DNA of 64,000 bases from Dyadobacter soli. Lineage in GTDB: Bacteria; Bacteroidota; Bacteroidia; Cytophagales; Spirosomataceae. Each line of letters opens with the position of its first letter. Within the stretch, counting starts at the first letter, position 1. This document shows positions 26,241 to 35,759 of this stretch, piece by piece. The position numbers and the translations under genes were made by a program. The notes beneath the pieces are model-generated. The model did no database searches, was not told where the DNA came from, and saw nothing but the letters and a program-made list of their open reading frames with translations. The stretch spans positions 310,001-374,000 of the forward strand of contig NZ_FNAN01000001.1 in assembly GCF_900101885.1 (NCBI RefSeq), given 5' to 3'.

Positions 26241-28760
26241 ATGAGTCTTTCGATGAACAAAAATCGTATGTGGGCGTTCGTGGCCGGTTCCGTGATGTGT
26301 CTCGCCCAGCCGGTGAATGCGCAAACCCCCAAGCAGCCCTCATACAGCGGCATTTACCCGCATCTGGCCATGTACAACAATGAGGGAGAATGCGGCACGG
26401 GGGCGGTTGTGCCCTGGGCCGGCAAATTATGGGCGATTACCTACGGCCCGCATTTGCCGTTCGGTTCGTCTGACAAGCTGTACGAGATCGGTACCGACCT
26501 GAAACAGACGGTACGCCCCGAAAGTATTGGCGGTACGCCCGCCAACCGCATGATCCACCGCGAAAGCAATCAGCTTTTTATCGGGCCTTATGCTATCGAT
26601 AGCCAGGGTAAAGTCCGCACGATTCCCTATAAAGGCAAGCCGGGATCGGATATGCCCGACATGTCCATGCCGGGCAGGCATACGGGTAATGCCCGCCACC
26701 TGACGAATCCAGCCGGGAAAATTCTTTACGGAACGATGGAAGAAGGTTTTTATGAAGTGGATGTAAAAACGCTGACGCCGAAAATGCTGTACGAGGACGG
26801 CAATATCGAACGCAACAAGGAAACGAATAAAGCCACTTACCAAACGAAAGGATTGCTCCCGGGCACGCACGGGAAAGGGTTTTACTCCGGCCAGGGTGTG
26901 GCGGTGTATTCCAATAATGGCGAACCCGGGCGGCAGGCTGAGATACAATTTGATATTGAATCGGGCTCGTTGTCGGAGTGGGACGGCAAGAACTGGAAGG
27001 TGGTACGCCGCAACCAGTTTGTGGAAGTAACCGGCCCGGGCGGGATTTATGGCAATGCTAACCCGGCTACCGACCCAATCTGGGCCACCGGCTGGGACCA
27101 CAAATCGGTGCTGGTGGGTGTGCGCGACCATGGTAAATGGACGTTTTACCGCCTGCCCAAAGCCAGCCATGCCTACGACGGCGCCCACGGCTGGAATACC
27201 GAGTGGCCGCGCATACGCGACGTGGGTACGCCGCAGCAACCCGATTACCTGATGACCATGCACGGCATGTTCTGGAAATTTCCGGGCCAGTTCAATTCGG
27301 CAAACAGCGCCGGAATTCGCCCACGCTCGGCCTATCTGAAAGTAATCGGCGATTTTACCCGCTGGAAAGAAGGCCTCGTTTTCGGCTGTGACGATTCGGC
27401 CCAGCGCGAATTTCTGAACAAACGCAAAGCCAAGGGAGGCATAGAAGGTCCCGGACAATCCAATTCCAATCTTTGGTTTACACCTCTTAACCTGCCCGAC
27501 CAGCTCGGCCCCAATTCCGCCGAGGGATCGGTGTGGCTGAATGAGGCCGTCAAAGCGGGGCAGAACTCGGAGCCGTTCCTGTTTGCAGGATGGGCGCACC
27601 GCTCGGTATGGATTCGCAACGAGGGCGATAGCGAAACGGGTTTTGTGTTGGAGGTAGACAAAAAAGGAAATGGCGCATGGTCGGTGCTGAAAACCTTGAA
27701 GGTCGGACCTGGAATGGCCTTGAATGCGGTATTCAGCAATGCTGAGTCGGGCGAATGGGTGCGTGTGCGTGCAGAAAAAGCGACCCGCGCAACGGTTCAG
27801 TTTACCTACACTTCCGACGACAAGCGTGTAAGTACGCCGAATGCGATTTTTGCGGGATTGAGCCGTGCAGATGCAGCGGCGAGCCACGGCGGGTTGCTGT
27901 ACGGGCTGGGCGACAACCGGCGGGTACTGGGCATTGCGGCCATTGATTTTAACGGGGGCAAGCCAACCGGCACAGGTTACTATGAGCTCGACGGCAATAT
28001 GCAGCTCACCCGCCGCGAAGACGCCAAAATGCATTCGTTTATCCAAACTAAATTTGCTGTTCCCAAGCAGGTCGTGACCCTTGATGCCTCGTCGGTGCTG
28101 GTGGTCGATGACAAAGGCCGCCGCTGGCGGTTGCCGCTGGGTAACGAGGCATTCACCGGCCTTACCAACCAGGCCGCATTGCGCATTTGCCGCGAGGTAG
28201 CCACCGAACGCGATCTTTTCAACTGCCACGGGACATTTTACGAGCTGCCGGCCGAGAATGCCGACGGTTATGCCAAAATCCGCCCGGTTTCGTCGCATAA
28301 CCTCCGTATTCATGACTATGCATCTTACCGCGGCTTGCTCGTCATGACGGGTATCGATCCGAAATCCATGCAAAACGGCGGGCATATCATTGCTTCGGCG
28401 GATAAAAAGGCGGCGGTATGGGCCGGCGCGATCGACGATTTGTGGAAACTCGGCAAACCAACCGGCCACGGAGGCCCGTGGAAAGGCACGCAGGTGCAAG
28501 CAGGCGACCGTTCGGACGCATATCTGATTGGTTTTTATGACAAAAAAAGCCTGAAACTTTCGCACGACGCCAAACAGGCTGTGACCTTCACGCTCGAAGC
28601 CGATCCGGTTGGTAATGGTCCGTGGATGGCGTATAAAACGTTCACAGTGAAGCCTGGTGAAACTGTTTCATTCGTCTTTCCGAAAGATTTCTCGGCCCGG
28701 TGGGTGCGGTTCAAAACCGATAAGGCGTGCAAAGCAACGACCTGGCTCGATTATCAGTGA
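26241..28760 (+). CDS. Large secreted beta-rich protein of unknown function, SusCD-linked
   Basis: An 839-residue exported protein I do not recognise. I start it at the ATG of MSLSMNKNRM (26241); an ATG at 26253 is also possible. The signal peptide ends near QPVNAQ. The body is rich in short strands and repeated propeller-like phrases (LWAITYGPHLPFGSSDKLYEIG, KILYGTMEEGFYEVDVKTL, GGLLYGLGDNRRVLGIAAIDF, RRWRLPLGNEAF). Two jelly-roll-like segments (around 460-530 and 780-838) share a phrase pattern: FVLEVDKKGNGAWSVLKTLKVGPG and FTLEADPVGNGPWMAYKTFTVKPG. These look like an internal duplication. No glycosidase or peptidase motif is evident. It begins 30 bases after the SusD stop, so it very likely acts with this SusCD pair, for instance as a surface binding or processing protein. 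Confidence 0.75.
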   Translation: MSLSMNKNRMWAFVAGSVMCLAQPVNAQTPKQPSYSGIYPHLAMYNNEGECGTGAVVPWAGKLWAITYGPHLPFGSSDKLYEIGTDLKQTVRPESIGGTPANRMIHRESNQLFIGPYAIDSQGKVRTIPYKGKPGSDMPDMSMPGRHTGNARHLTNPAGKILYGTMEEGFYEVDVKTLTPKMLYEDGNIERNKETNKATYQTKGLLPGTHGKGFYSGQGVAVYSNNGEPGRQAEIQFDIESGSLSEWDGKNWKVVRRNQFVEVTGPGGIYGNANPATDPIWATGWDHKSVLVGVRDHGKWTFYRLPKASHAYDGAHGWNTEWPRIRDVGTPQQPDYLMTMHGMFWKFPGQFNSANSAGIRPRSAYLKVIGDFTRWKEGLVFGCDDSAQREFLNKRKAKGGIEGPGQSNSNLWFTPLNLPDQLGPNSAEGSVWLNEAVKAGQNSEPFLFAGWAHRSVWIRNEGDSETGFVLEVDKKGNGAWSVLKTLKVGPGMALNAVFSNAESGEWVRVRAEKATRATVQFTYTSDDKRVSTPNAIFAGLSRADAAASHGGLLYGLGDNRRVLGIAAIDFNGGKPTGTGYYELDGNMQLTRREDAKMHSFIQTKFAVPKQVVTLDASSVLVVDDKGRRWRLPLGNEAFTGLTNQAALRICREVATERDLFNCHGTFYELPAENADGYAKIRPVSSHNLRIHDYASYRGLLVMTGIDPKSMQNGGHIIASADKKAAVWAGAIDDLWKLGKPTGHGGPWKGTQVQAGDRSDAYLIGFYDKKSLKLSHDAKQAVTFTLEADPVGNGPWMAYKTFTVKPGETVSFVFPKDFSARWVRFKTDKACKATTWLDYQ

Positions 28761-28810
28761 ACCAAAATTTCGGGCAAACATTTATATTTCGGCATTGAAA
28801 TATCCCCGCA

Positions 28811-29389
28811 ATGGACGCCCGGCAAATCCTGAAAGAAAATATTACCAAAATCGTCGAGCTGACCGATGCGCAGCTCGACGATTTTTACGCTTGTTGCAGA
28901 CGTGAGTCCTTTCGGAAAGGGCAGTTCCTGATCCGTGAAGGCGACGAGGTGACGCGGGAATATTTCGTGCTCAGCGGTTGCCTTAAAACCTATTTTCTGA
29001 ACGACGAGCTGAAAATGACGATCCTGCAATTCGCCATGCCTACGTGGTGGGCATCGGATTACATGGCGCTGTATAACCATTGCAAAGCGGCGGTGAATGT
29101 GGATTGCGTGGCCAATGCGGAGGTTTTGTCGATCACGGCGGAAGACCGGGAAAGGATGTGCCATAAAATCGACGCGATCAACCATTTTTACCGCTGGCGC
29201 ACCAACCGCGGCTATGCAGCCTCGCAGAAGCGGCTCCTGTCGCTCATGACCAACGACACGAAAAAGCGTTACGAAGACCTTCTGGTGCAATATCCGACGC
29301 TTTTCCAGCTCGTACCGAAGCACCTCATCGCCTCGTACCTGGGCGTGTCGCGCGAGACGCTGAGCCGGCTTTACCACGCCTCGCGCTAA
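28811..29389 (+). CDS. Crp/Fnr family transcriptional regulator
   Basis: A 192-residue regulator with a cyclic-nucleotide-binding-like beta roll (about 12-115; FRKGQFLIREGDEVTREYFVLSGCLKTYF) and a short C-terminal helix-turn-helix (about 160-190; LVPKHLIASYLGVSRETLSRLYHASR). The usual cAMP phosphate-binding residues are not evident, which is typical of the many Bacteroidota relatives whose ligand is unknown. The gene lies 90 bases upstream of a nitronate monooxygenase gene in the same direction and may control it. Confidence 0.9.
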   Translation: MDARQILKENITKIVELTDAQLDDFYACCRRESFRKGQFLIREGDEVTREYFVLSGCLKTYFLNDELKMTILQFAMPTWWASDYMALYNHCKAAVNVDCVANAEVLSITAEDRERMCHKIDAINHFYRWRTNRGYAASQKRLLSLMTNDTKKRYEDLLVQYPTLFQLVPKHLIASYLGVSRETLSRLYHASR

Positions 29390-29479
29390 TGCAAAATGTG
29401 ACATAGGTCACGCATTACCGATCGTTTTCTCTGCTTAATTTGCGCAGCGGGTTTCGCTTACTGCCCGCTAACCTGGATT

Positions 29480-30553
29480 ATGTGGAACCAAACCAATGTT
29501 TCCCGCGTGCTGGGAATCGAATATCCGATACTGCAAGGCCCTTTCGGGGGCAATTTGTCATCTGTCAAACTCGTGTCGACAGTGTCGAACCTCGGTGGAA
29601 TGGGCGGTTACGGCGCATATATGCTTGCGCCCGACGAGATCGTCGCATTGGACAAAGAGCTCAAACAAGCCACCACCAAACCCTACAATATCAACCTATG
29701 GGTCTCGGACAGCGATTTTCCGGCCGGGGAAGTTTCCGACGCGCAATTCGAAAAAGCCGCCGCGCTGGTGAAGCCGTTTTTTGATGAACTGGGCGCACCG
29801 CTACCGGCAAAACCCAAAGCATATCCTTCGCGTTTCGAGAATCAGGTCGAAGCATTGCTGACCGCCAAACCCGCGGTTTTCAGCTTTATTTTCGGTCTGC
29901 CTTCGCAAACGATCCTGGAAGATTTTCGTAAAAAAGGCATTAAACTGATCGGCAACGCGACCACGCTCGACGAAGCCATCGCATTGGACAATGCGGGCGT
30001 GGATGTGATCATAGCCTCCGGATTTGAAGCGGGCGGGCACAGGCCGTCGTTCCTCGAATCACCGGAAGCGTCGCTGACGGGCACATTCGTTCTCGTGCAG
30101 CAAATCCGCGAGAAAGTAAAAACGCCCGTGGTAGCCGCCGGAGGCATTGCCGACGCCCGGGGCGTAGCAGCCGCCTTCGCGCTCGGCGCCGATGGTGTGC
30201 AGATCGGCACCGCGTTCCTCGCCACCGAAGAATCCGGTGCATCCGCCTATCACCGCAACCTCCTGCATTCCGACGCTGCACGGTATACGACGCTCACAAA
30301 AGTTTCGACGGGCCGCCTCGGCCGGGGTATCCGCAGCCGCTACACCGAAACCATTGCAGGCCGCAACGACGAACTGCTGCCGTTCCCATTGCAAAACCAG
30401 TTTATCGTACCGCTCCGCAAAGCGGCCACGGAGCAGCAGCAATACGACCTGATCATGTTCTGGGGAGGCCAGATCGCGCCGGTATTGAAGCATACCAGCG
30501 CGAAAAAGCTGTTTGAAACGATCGTCGAAGAAGTGCCGGCATTTTTGAAATAA
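29480..30553 (+). CDS. Nitronate monooxygenase (2-nitropropane dioxygenase type)
   Basis: A 357-residue FMN-dependent TIM-barrel enzyme that oxidises alkyl nitronates such as propionate 3-nitronate. The opening GIEYPILQGPFGG is typical, as are the FMN phosphate-binding region (VVAAGGIADARGVAAAFALGADGVQIGTAFLATEES) and the segment IIASGFEAGGHRPS, which holds the family histidine (GGHRP). Length matches the family. Several family members carry out nitronate detoxification; other family members act in lipid pathways, so the true substrate is uncertain. It is convergent with the HD-domain gene, which belongs to a family that also acts on small nitrogen compounds. Confidence 0.92.
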   Translation: MWNQTNVSRVLGIEYPILQGPFGGNLSSVKLVSTVSNLGGMGGYGAYMLAPDEIVALDKELKQATTKPYNINLWVSDSDFPAGEVSDAQFEKAAALVKPFFDELGAPLPAKPKAYPSRFENQVEALLTAKPAVFSFIFGLPSQTILEDFRKKGIKLIGNATTLDEAIALDNAGVDVIIASGFEAGGHRPSFLESPEASLTGTFVLVQQIREKVKTPVVAAGGIADARGVAAAFALGADGVQIGTAFLATEESGASAYHRNLLHSDAARYTTLTKVSTGRLGRGIRSRYTETIAGRNDELLPFPLQNQFIVPLRKAATEQQQYDLIMFWGGQIAPVLKHTSAKKLFETIVEEVPAFLK

Positions 30554-30575
30554 TCACTCCATTTCAAATGCCCGG

Positions 30576-31226
30576 CTACTCGCTCCACGGCGAATGTAAA
30601 ATGCCGTCGCAGAAGTTCTTGCGTTCGAAATTGGGGATCATATAGGCGCATACGTCGGCTTTGATGTTGCCGAATGTCGTATCCGTTTTGTGCGCGAAGC
30701 CTGAGAAAAAGGTCGGTATGATCTTGTTTTTGAAGTCGTTACGCGGAAATGCGGTGACGATCGCCTCGCGATCGGCGGTACTGAGGTGTTCGTAGCCTTC
30801 GCCCATTACATCCAACCCCACACCGGAGTAGAGCAACGCGACCTCCGGCTCCTTGTATTTGGCCACGCCGATGGTGGTGTGCAATGCAATGGCGTCCCAA
30901 ACGAGCTGCATAGATTCTTTGGGTAAGCCGTTGCTTTTCAGGAAGTCGCGGGCGGCATTGGCGCCGTCGACCTCGAAACGCTTGTCGGGGCTGCTGTAAT
31001 GGGGCACCAGGCCCAGGTCGTGGAAAACGGCGCTGATATAAAGCAATTCAGGGTCGTATACCCGTTTTTCGCGGTTGCCGTTCAGCGAGGCGAACAGGAA
31101 CACGCGCAATGAATGGTTATAAATAAACTCGGTACCGTGTTCGAGGAGCAGGTCGGTGGCGTCGTTGGCCAGCTTGCTATCGGGTATGCGGATGCCCGCG
31201 ATGGTGTGCAATGCGTTGACAGACAT
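30576..31226 (-). CDS. HD domain protein, cyanamide hydratase-like
   Basis: A 216-residue metal-dependent HD protein. The HD ligands can be placed: His38 in EFIYNHSLRV, the His-Asp pair in ISAVFHDLGLVP (about 69-70), and a later HTTIG (about 117) that matches the position of the fourth ligand region. The stretch KRFEVDGANAARDFLKS is characteristic of the cyanamide hydratase/urea hydro-lyase branch rather than nucleotide phosphohydrolases. Members in fungi hydrate cyanamide to urea; bacterial ones are mostly untested. The gene follows an AraC regulator gene on the same strand, and a perfect inverted repeat abuts its start codon. Confidence 0.8.
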   Translation of the reverse strand: MSVNALHTIAGIRIPDSKLANDATDLLLEHGTEFIYNHSLRVFLFASLNGNREKRVYDPELLYISAVFHDLGLVPHYSSPDKRFEVDGANAARDFLKSNGLPKESMQLVWDAIALHTTIGVAKYKEPEVALLYSGVGLDVMGEGYEHLSTADREAIVTAFPRNDFKNKIIPTFFSGFAHKTDTTFGNIKADVCAYMIPNFERKNFCDGILHSPWSE

Positions 31227-31255
31227 AATTTTGTGTTTTTTGTTTTGACAAAATT
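31227..31255 (-). promoter_or_regulatory. Inverted repeat abutting the HD gene start
   Basis: Perfect 8-bp arms AATTTTGT (31227-31234) and ACAAAATT (31248-31255) around 13 bases, immediately upstream of the HD start codon (31226). The position suggests an operator or a translational control hairpin. The AraC-type gene just upstream is the natural candidate regulator. Confidence 0.4.
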
Positions 31256-31295
31256 AGGTCCGTGCGCCGTGCCGGGGAATGTCAGATTCTACGGA

Positions 31296-32156
31296 TCACC
31301 TGCCAAAATTGACGAACCGGGTGCGGTAATCCTGGGGCGACATCATCGCATTCTTCTTGAAAAAATGGCTGAACTGCTCCGGCGTGCTGAAATGCAGGTG
31401 ATAAGCGATTTCCTTCACCGGCTGCGACGAAAACTGCAACGAGCGTTTCGCCTCCGCCACAAGCTGCCCGTTGATGATCTCCTTCGCGCCCTTGCCCGCG
31501 CAGCGTTTGCAAATGTCGGAAAGCCGCCGGGCCGGAATGTTCAGCTCCCGGGCATATTCCGCTACCTCGTGCATTTCGCGGTATTTCCGGCTGACGAGCT
31601 CGATAAAGCCGCGGTAAAGCTGCTTTTCGTGGTTATCGAAGCCCGCGCCCGCTTCCGCATTGATGTTCGCAATCTTGATCATGATGATTTTCAGATAGGC
31701 CGCCAGCGCGTCGATTTTGTTGACATAATCTTTTGTCTCAAACTCCTTTTGCAAGGATTCGAACAGAAATGTGAGTTCCGCAAAAGAGGCGTCGCTTACC
31801 GGTAACATTTGATTTTCCGCCGCATTATTAAACAAAACAGCCTTGCAGTTGCTTGCGCTATCCGGCGCTTTTTCCCAGAAACAGTCCCCGAAATTCAGCT
31901 CATAACCCGTAAGTATGCACTCTTCCGGTAAGCGACAAAGTTGCCCTTTCGAGAGCAGGAACAGCGTTTTTCCAGTTAGGTCAAACCGCACGTCGTCGAT
32001 TTCGATCACACCCGACCCTTCCTGTACAAACAGTATGCGATGGTACGCCAGGCGCTGGTACGACGGGTGGACGGGAATGCGCGGATTCCTTTCGTTTTGC
32101 GTAAAATGGCTGACGCGAAATGAGTCTTTAATGTCCTTCTCAAATACAAGTTCCAT
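31296..32156 (-). CDS. AraC family transcriptional regulator
   Basis: A 286-residue regulator. The N-terminal AraC_binding half (about 20-110) contains LAYHRILFVQEGSGVIEIDDVRFDLTGKTLFLLSKGQ. The C-terminal double HTH is at about 185-285, with ELNIPARRLSDICKRCAGKGAKEIINGQLVAEAKRSLQFSSQPVKEIAYHLHFSTPEQFSHFFKKNAMMSPQDYR. It is 69 bases upstream of the HD-domain gene on the same strand and probably regulates it. Confidence 0.92.
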   Translation of the reverse strand: MELVFEKDIKDSFRVSHFTQNERNPRIPVHPSYQRLAYHRILFVQEGSGVIEIDDVRFDLTGKTLFLLSKGQLCRLPEECILTGYELNFGDCFWEKAPDSASNCKAVLFNNAAENQMLPVSDASFAELTFLFESLQKEFETKDYVNKIDALAAYLKIIMIKIANINAEAGAGFDNHEKQLYRGFIELVSRKYREMHEVAEYARELNIPARRLSDICKRCAGKGAKEIINGQLVAEAKRSLQFSSQPVKEIAYHLHFSTPEQFSHFFKKNAMMSPQDYRTRFVNFGR

Positions 32157-32216
32157 ACAATGCAGGGTGAGGATAAAATGGAAAGACGAATATGCCTTTC
32201 AAAGTTCCGCCCGGCT

Positions 32217-35200
32217 TCACTTTAATACTGCCACATTGTTATGATCGCTCACGTCGAGCATGTAAGCCAGCGGATCGAGCATTACGGTAACCGCACGGCG
32301 CGGTACCACGATGTGGATTACCGAACGGTTTTGGGTGAAATGGTGCCGTTGCAGGTAAATCGGGGTTTGAATGCCGATATCAGATGCTACTTCCCGATCG
32401 AAAACTGCGATATCGATAGCATCGTCGGGCATCATCGGTACGGGTTTGCCCGAGGTTTCGCCGGTTTTCCGGACATTAACTTCCAATGCAAGCGCGCGGC
32501 TACCGTTGTGTAACGGTTTGTCTGACAGTATCTTAATGTCATTATCGAATACAATTACCTTTTCAAAAAGCTCGTCGATCAACCGAACCTGGGCTGCATT
32601 TGCGCCTTGTTTCAATGCCTCTATCAAATCGGCGGGACGGGGCTTTTGCAATGGGTAGCCGTGATTTGCAACCAGTTCATGCAGCGCGCGCGAGAGATGT
32701 GCTTCTCCCAAAACCTCTTTCAGACGGTACAGCGCCAATCCGCCCTTTTGGTAATGCACGAAAGTCTGTTCGGTGGTTTTCCAAAGCGGCGTTTCCAGCT
32801 CCCCGGCGGCGGCGCGGTAGGCGAAATAGAGTTGCGAATCTTTCACGTGGTAAGGCCGCAGGTACATTTTGCCAAACCGTTTTTCGGTTACCACCGCCTC
32901 GGTATATTTTGCAAGCGACTCGGAAAGTACTGCCTGGCCGGGGCCTGCCGGAGCGTTCACCTTTCCGGCCCACCATTGATGGGCCGTTTCGTGGGCGGTA
33001 GTGGCGTAGGTGAAGTGAAAACCGGTGCTATCGCTGAAATTGCTCCTGAAATTGGCACGTTCCTGGCTGAAAATGACACCCGGATAAGCCGTCGCGGAGC
33101 CGGGGTAATGCGGAATTTCGGCCAATGTGAGCATGCGATGCTGATAAGGCCCGAAATTCGTGCTGCTGTAATCCATGGCGTCTTTCATGGCCTGTACCAT
33201 CGCGGGAACATTCTGTGGATGGCCGGGATAATGGTAAATCCGGAACGTCGTGCCCTTGTACTGCTCCGTTTTCAATGCATAACGGGCGGAACTCAATGCA
33301 AGCATATAGGGTACCGGTTGCCCGGACCGGTATTGAAAATACTTTCTTCCTGCGTTTTCCCAGCTTTTAACTAATGTGCCGGTCGTGACAACCTGCTGGT
33401 CGGTTTCGGTGGAGATAATGTTCTGAAAATGAATAAAATGGTAAGCCCGGTCGGATGATGATGTGGCACGGCGGGGCGGCAGGCCATTTTGCCCCCGCTG
33501 CTCCGGATCTTCGATTTCGTAGGCGGCCCGGTACCCGAAATGCGGGAGGTATTTTTCCAGTTCGATGTAAGAGCCATTCGTTGCAACGGAGTTTTCACTA
33601 TTGAATACTTTAAATACCGACCGGTCGGCGCGAATGGAGAAATGGATGGTCGTTTCGGCTCCCGGCATCAGCGGTTGGCGGCGCTCAAACGCATACTGCC
33701 CGAAGGTTTCGTCCGACGACACGCGTGCGGCGCCTTCGGAGTGCATTGCTACCAGTTCAATGTCCGGGTCGGTACCGATCCTAAGGCGTGTAATTGGTTG
33801 TTTCGATTCATTTTTAACCTTCAAAACGCCCTTAACCGTGTAATAATGATCCGCAGGGAAAAGATCGGTATGCAGGTCAACAGCGGTAACCAGCGGCTGG
33901 GGCAGGTTTTCAAGCGGCTTGTATTTCCGTTCGTACCGCGCCTGCCAATCCGTATCGGTAGCACTGGTGCGGTTAAGCGCCGAATGCCCTGTTTTGTATT
34001 GAATGTAAAAACCTGCTGCGGTTGCCGATAAGGCGCAAAGCGCGATAAAAGCTGTGGTTCGCGTGACGCGCGTTATGCGCTCACGTATGCGCTTGTGTAA
34101 GTACCCGCACGCATTACCCGGCCACATGCGCGTCACCGCGCCCGCGAGTGCCAGCGCGATGAATGCCCAATAAAGCATATAACCGTTAAACGCCAGGCCG
34201 CTGTGTCCAAAACCGTCGAAATCGGAGTAGCGCAGGCGCGGGGTGGTAGCGAAGCGTGCGAGGTTACTGTCGAGGCCAAATTTTCTGCCAAAAATGAAAA
34301 GGCCGATGACCAGTCCGCTGAGGAGCATTCCCAGGTATTTGTTCGGTATGGCGGTCTGGATGAAGAGGATCAATACGGCATAGAGCACGAGCGGCAGGCC
34401 AGCGTAATAGTAGAGCGACAAATAAGTGCTCCATTCAAAAGTCCCGAAGCCGGAAAACCATTGAACAGCCACGCCGACGGCCATGTGCACGGTCATAAGG
34501 GCAAAGATCCAGACGATCAGTGCGAGCGATTTGGCCATGGCAAACACCGCCGTCGAAACCGGCGTGGCGAAAATAAGCGGCTGGATCCCCGTTGTTTTTT
34601 CCCGGTGGATCAATTCGGACGCATAATAAATGATCAGCAGCAATGCCGGGCGGACGGCTACAAGCTGCTCGGTCAGGATACCGCTGGTGGCGTAACTCCG
34701 CACCCCGTACGGACCGTTGGAAAGGTTTTCAAACAGCTCCACAGCATTGAAGAACACCCATAATGCGAAGATCAGGGTCGTTACAACCGGGCCAAAGAGC
34801 GTCCTGGTTTCCAGTTGCATTACCCGTAAAAAGGCTTGCACGTGGTAGTTTCGGTTATTAATGCGGGCGTTTACCGTCCGGTATGGAACAGTGGACGCGG
34901 TTTGAGCGGTTGCTATGCGGCTTGTCTTGCTTTCTTTCTCCGTTAAAGTTCTGAATCTGAATCGGCGATAGGCCAGTCCGAGCATTACCAGTGAGATGCC
35001 GGTCCATATTACGCGGTTGGCAATGAACATAGGTGTTATAGGAAATACCTCGCTGTTGCGCCGCCAGACGGGCCAGTTCATCGTTTCTCCGAAAAACGCC
35101 GTCAATCCAAACGGATCGATAAGCACCGAAAACCAGCCCGGGCCACCAGCTGCCGGAACGGAGCCGGCCATTACGGGCGAGTTACCCAGAACGGAGGCCG

Positions 35201-35759
35201 TGAAATAGATGATGAACATCAAAACACCCGCGGTGTACACCAGCCGGGCATTGCGCGTGAGCATGGCCGTCGCAAATACGATGCTGCAACAAAACACGAC
35301 ACCCGGAAGACCGAAAGCTAGTAGTGGCGCCAGGTAATGTAAAAAATGGAAAGGCCCAAGGCGCTCGGGCGGGGCGATGAACGTAACCATCGCCCCGCCG
35401 ACAGACGCAAAGCACATTACCAGAAAAACAGCGAAAACCAGCCCGACAAGCCGGATAATGAAATAGGGACGACGGCGAATGCTGGTGGTGAAAATCAGCG
35501 GCTCCATCCCGTGCTGGGAGTCACGCAGTACCACCGCCGCGCAGGCCAGCGTGCTCACGAAGATGGTGAACAGCGTAAGCAGGCAAATGATGAAATTGAT
35601 CACATGCGGTGCATTCCGGTGTATTTCTTCACCGCCATAGTTACCAAACGGCATGATTATGCCCAGCGCCAGGAACAGCAATGCGGCAATGCGAAAGGTG
35701 ATTTGCCGGAAATGATAGCCCATTTCGAAGCGTACCAAATCGAGATGAGTAGCTAGCAT
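32217..35759 (-). CDS. ABC-2 type permease fused to M1 family aminopeptidase
   Basis: A 1180-residue fusion. I start it at ATG 35759 (MLATHLDLVRFEMGYHF), overlapping the end of the ABC ATPase gene by 7 bases; the longer frame upstream is only the antisense-free continuation through the ATPase gene. Residues about 1-240 and 310-570 form two six-helix ABC-2 permease bundles. The extracytoplasmic C-terminal region (about 650-1180) is an M1 gluzincin peptidase: the zinc site HETAHQWW (about residue 925) and the downstream glutamate in LSESLAKYTEAV are intact. A GAMEN-type motif is not obvious. Known Bacteroidota and Proteobacteria relatives share this ABC-peptidase architecture. Its job is inferred to be export or envelope processing of a peptide. 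Confidence 0.9.
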   Translation of the reverse strand: MLATHLDLVRFEMGYHFRQITFRIAALLFLALGIIMPFGNYGGEEIHRNAPHVINFIICLLTLFTIFVSTLACAAVVLRDSQHGMEPLIFTTSIRRRPYFIIRLVGLVFAVFLVMCFASVGGAMVTFIAPPERLGPFHFLHYLAPLLAFGLPGVVFCCSIVFATAMLTRNARLVYTAGVLMFIIYFTASVLGNSPVMAGSVPAAGGPGWFSVLIDPFGLTAFFGETMNWPVWRRNSEVFPITPMFIANRVIWTGISLVMLGLAYRRFRFRTLTEKESKTSRIATAQTASTVPYRTVNARINNRNYHVQAFLRVMQLETRTLFGPVVTTLIFALWVFFNAVELFENLSNGPYGVRSYATSGILTEQLVAVRPALLLIIYYASELIHREKTTGIQPLIFATPVSTAVFAMAKSLALIVWIFALMTVHMAVGVAVQWFSGFGTFEWSTYLSLYYYAGLPLVLYAVLILFIQTAIPNKYLGMLLSGLVIGLFIFGRKFGLDSNLARFATTPRLRYSDFDGFGHSGLAFNGYMLYWAFIALALAGAVTRMWPGNACGYLHKRIRERITRVTRTTAFIALCALSATAAGFYIQYKTGHSALNRTSATDTDWQARYERKYKPLENLPQPLVTAVDLHTDLFPADHYYTVKGVLKVKNESKQPITRLRIGTDPDIELVAMHSEGAARVSSDETFGQYAFERRQPLMPGAETTIHFSIRADRSVFKVFNSENSVATNGSYIELEKYLPHFGYRAAYEIEDPEQRGQNGLPPRRATSSSDRAYHFIHFQNIISTETDQQVVTTGTLVKSWENAGRKYFQYRSGQPVPYMLALSSARYALKTEQYKGTTFRIYHYPGHPQNVPAMVQAMKDAMDYSSTNFGPYQHRMLTLAEIPHYPGSATAYPGVIFSQERANFRSNFSDSTGFHFTYATTAHETAHQWWAGKVNAPAGPGQAVLSESLAKYTEAVVTEKRFGKMYLRPYHVKDSQLYFAYRAAAGELETPLWKTTEQTFVHYQKGGLALYRLKEVLGEAHLSRALHELVANHGYPLQKPRPADLIEALKQGANAAQVRLIDELFEKVIVFDNDIKILSDKPLHNGSRALALEVNVRKTGETSGKPVPMMPDDAIDIAVFDREVASDIGIQTPIYLQRHHFTQNRSVIHIVVPRRAVTVMLDPLAYMLDVSDHNNVAVLK

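Noticed and set aside
26427..28565. A very long open frame on the - strand (about 712 codons) inside the large secreted protein gene
   Set aside because: The product is basic, His/Arg/Ala-rich and lacks any fold pattern. It is antisense to a gene with a signal peptide and operon position; such frames arise from GC-biased third positions.
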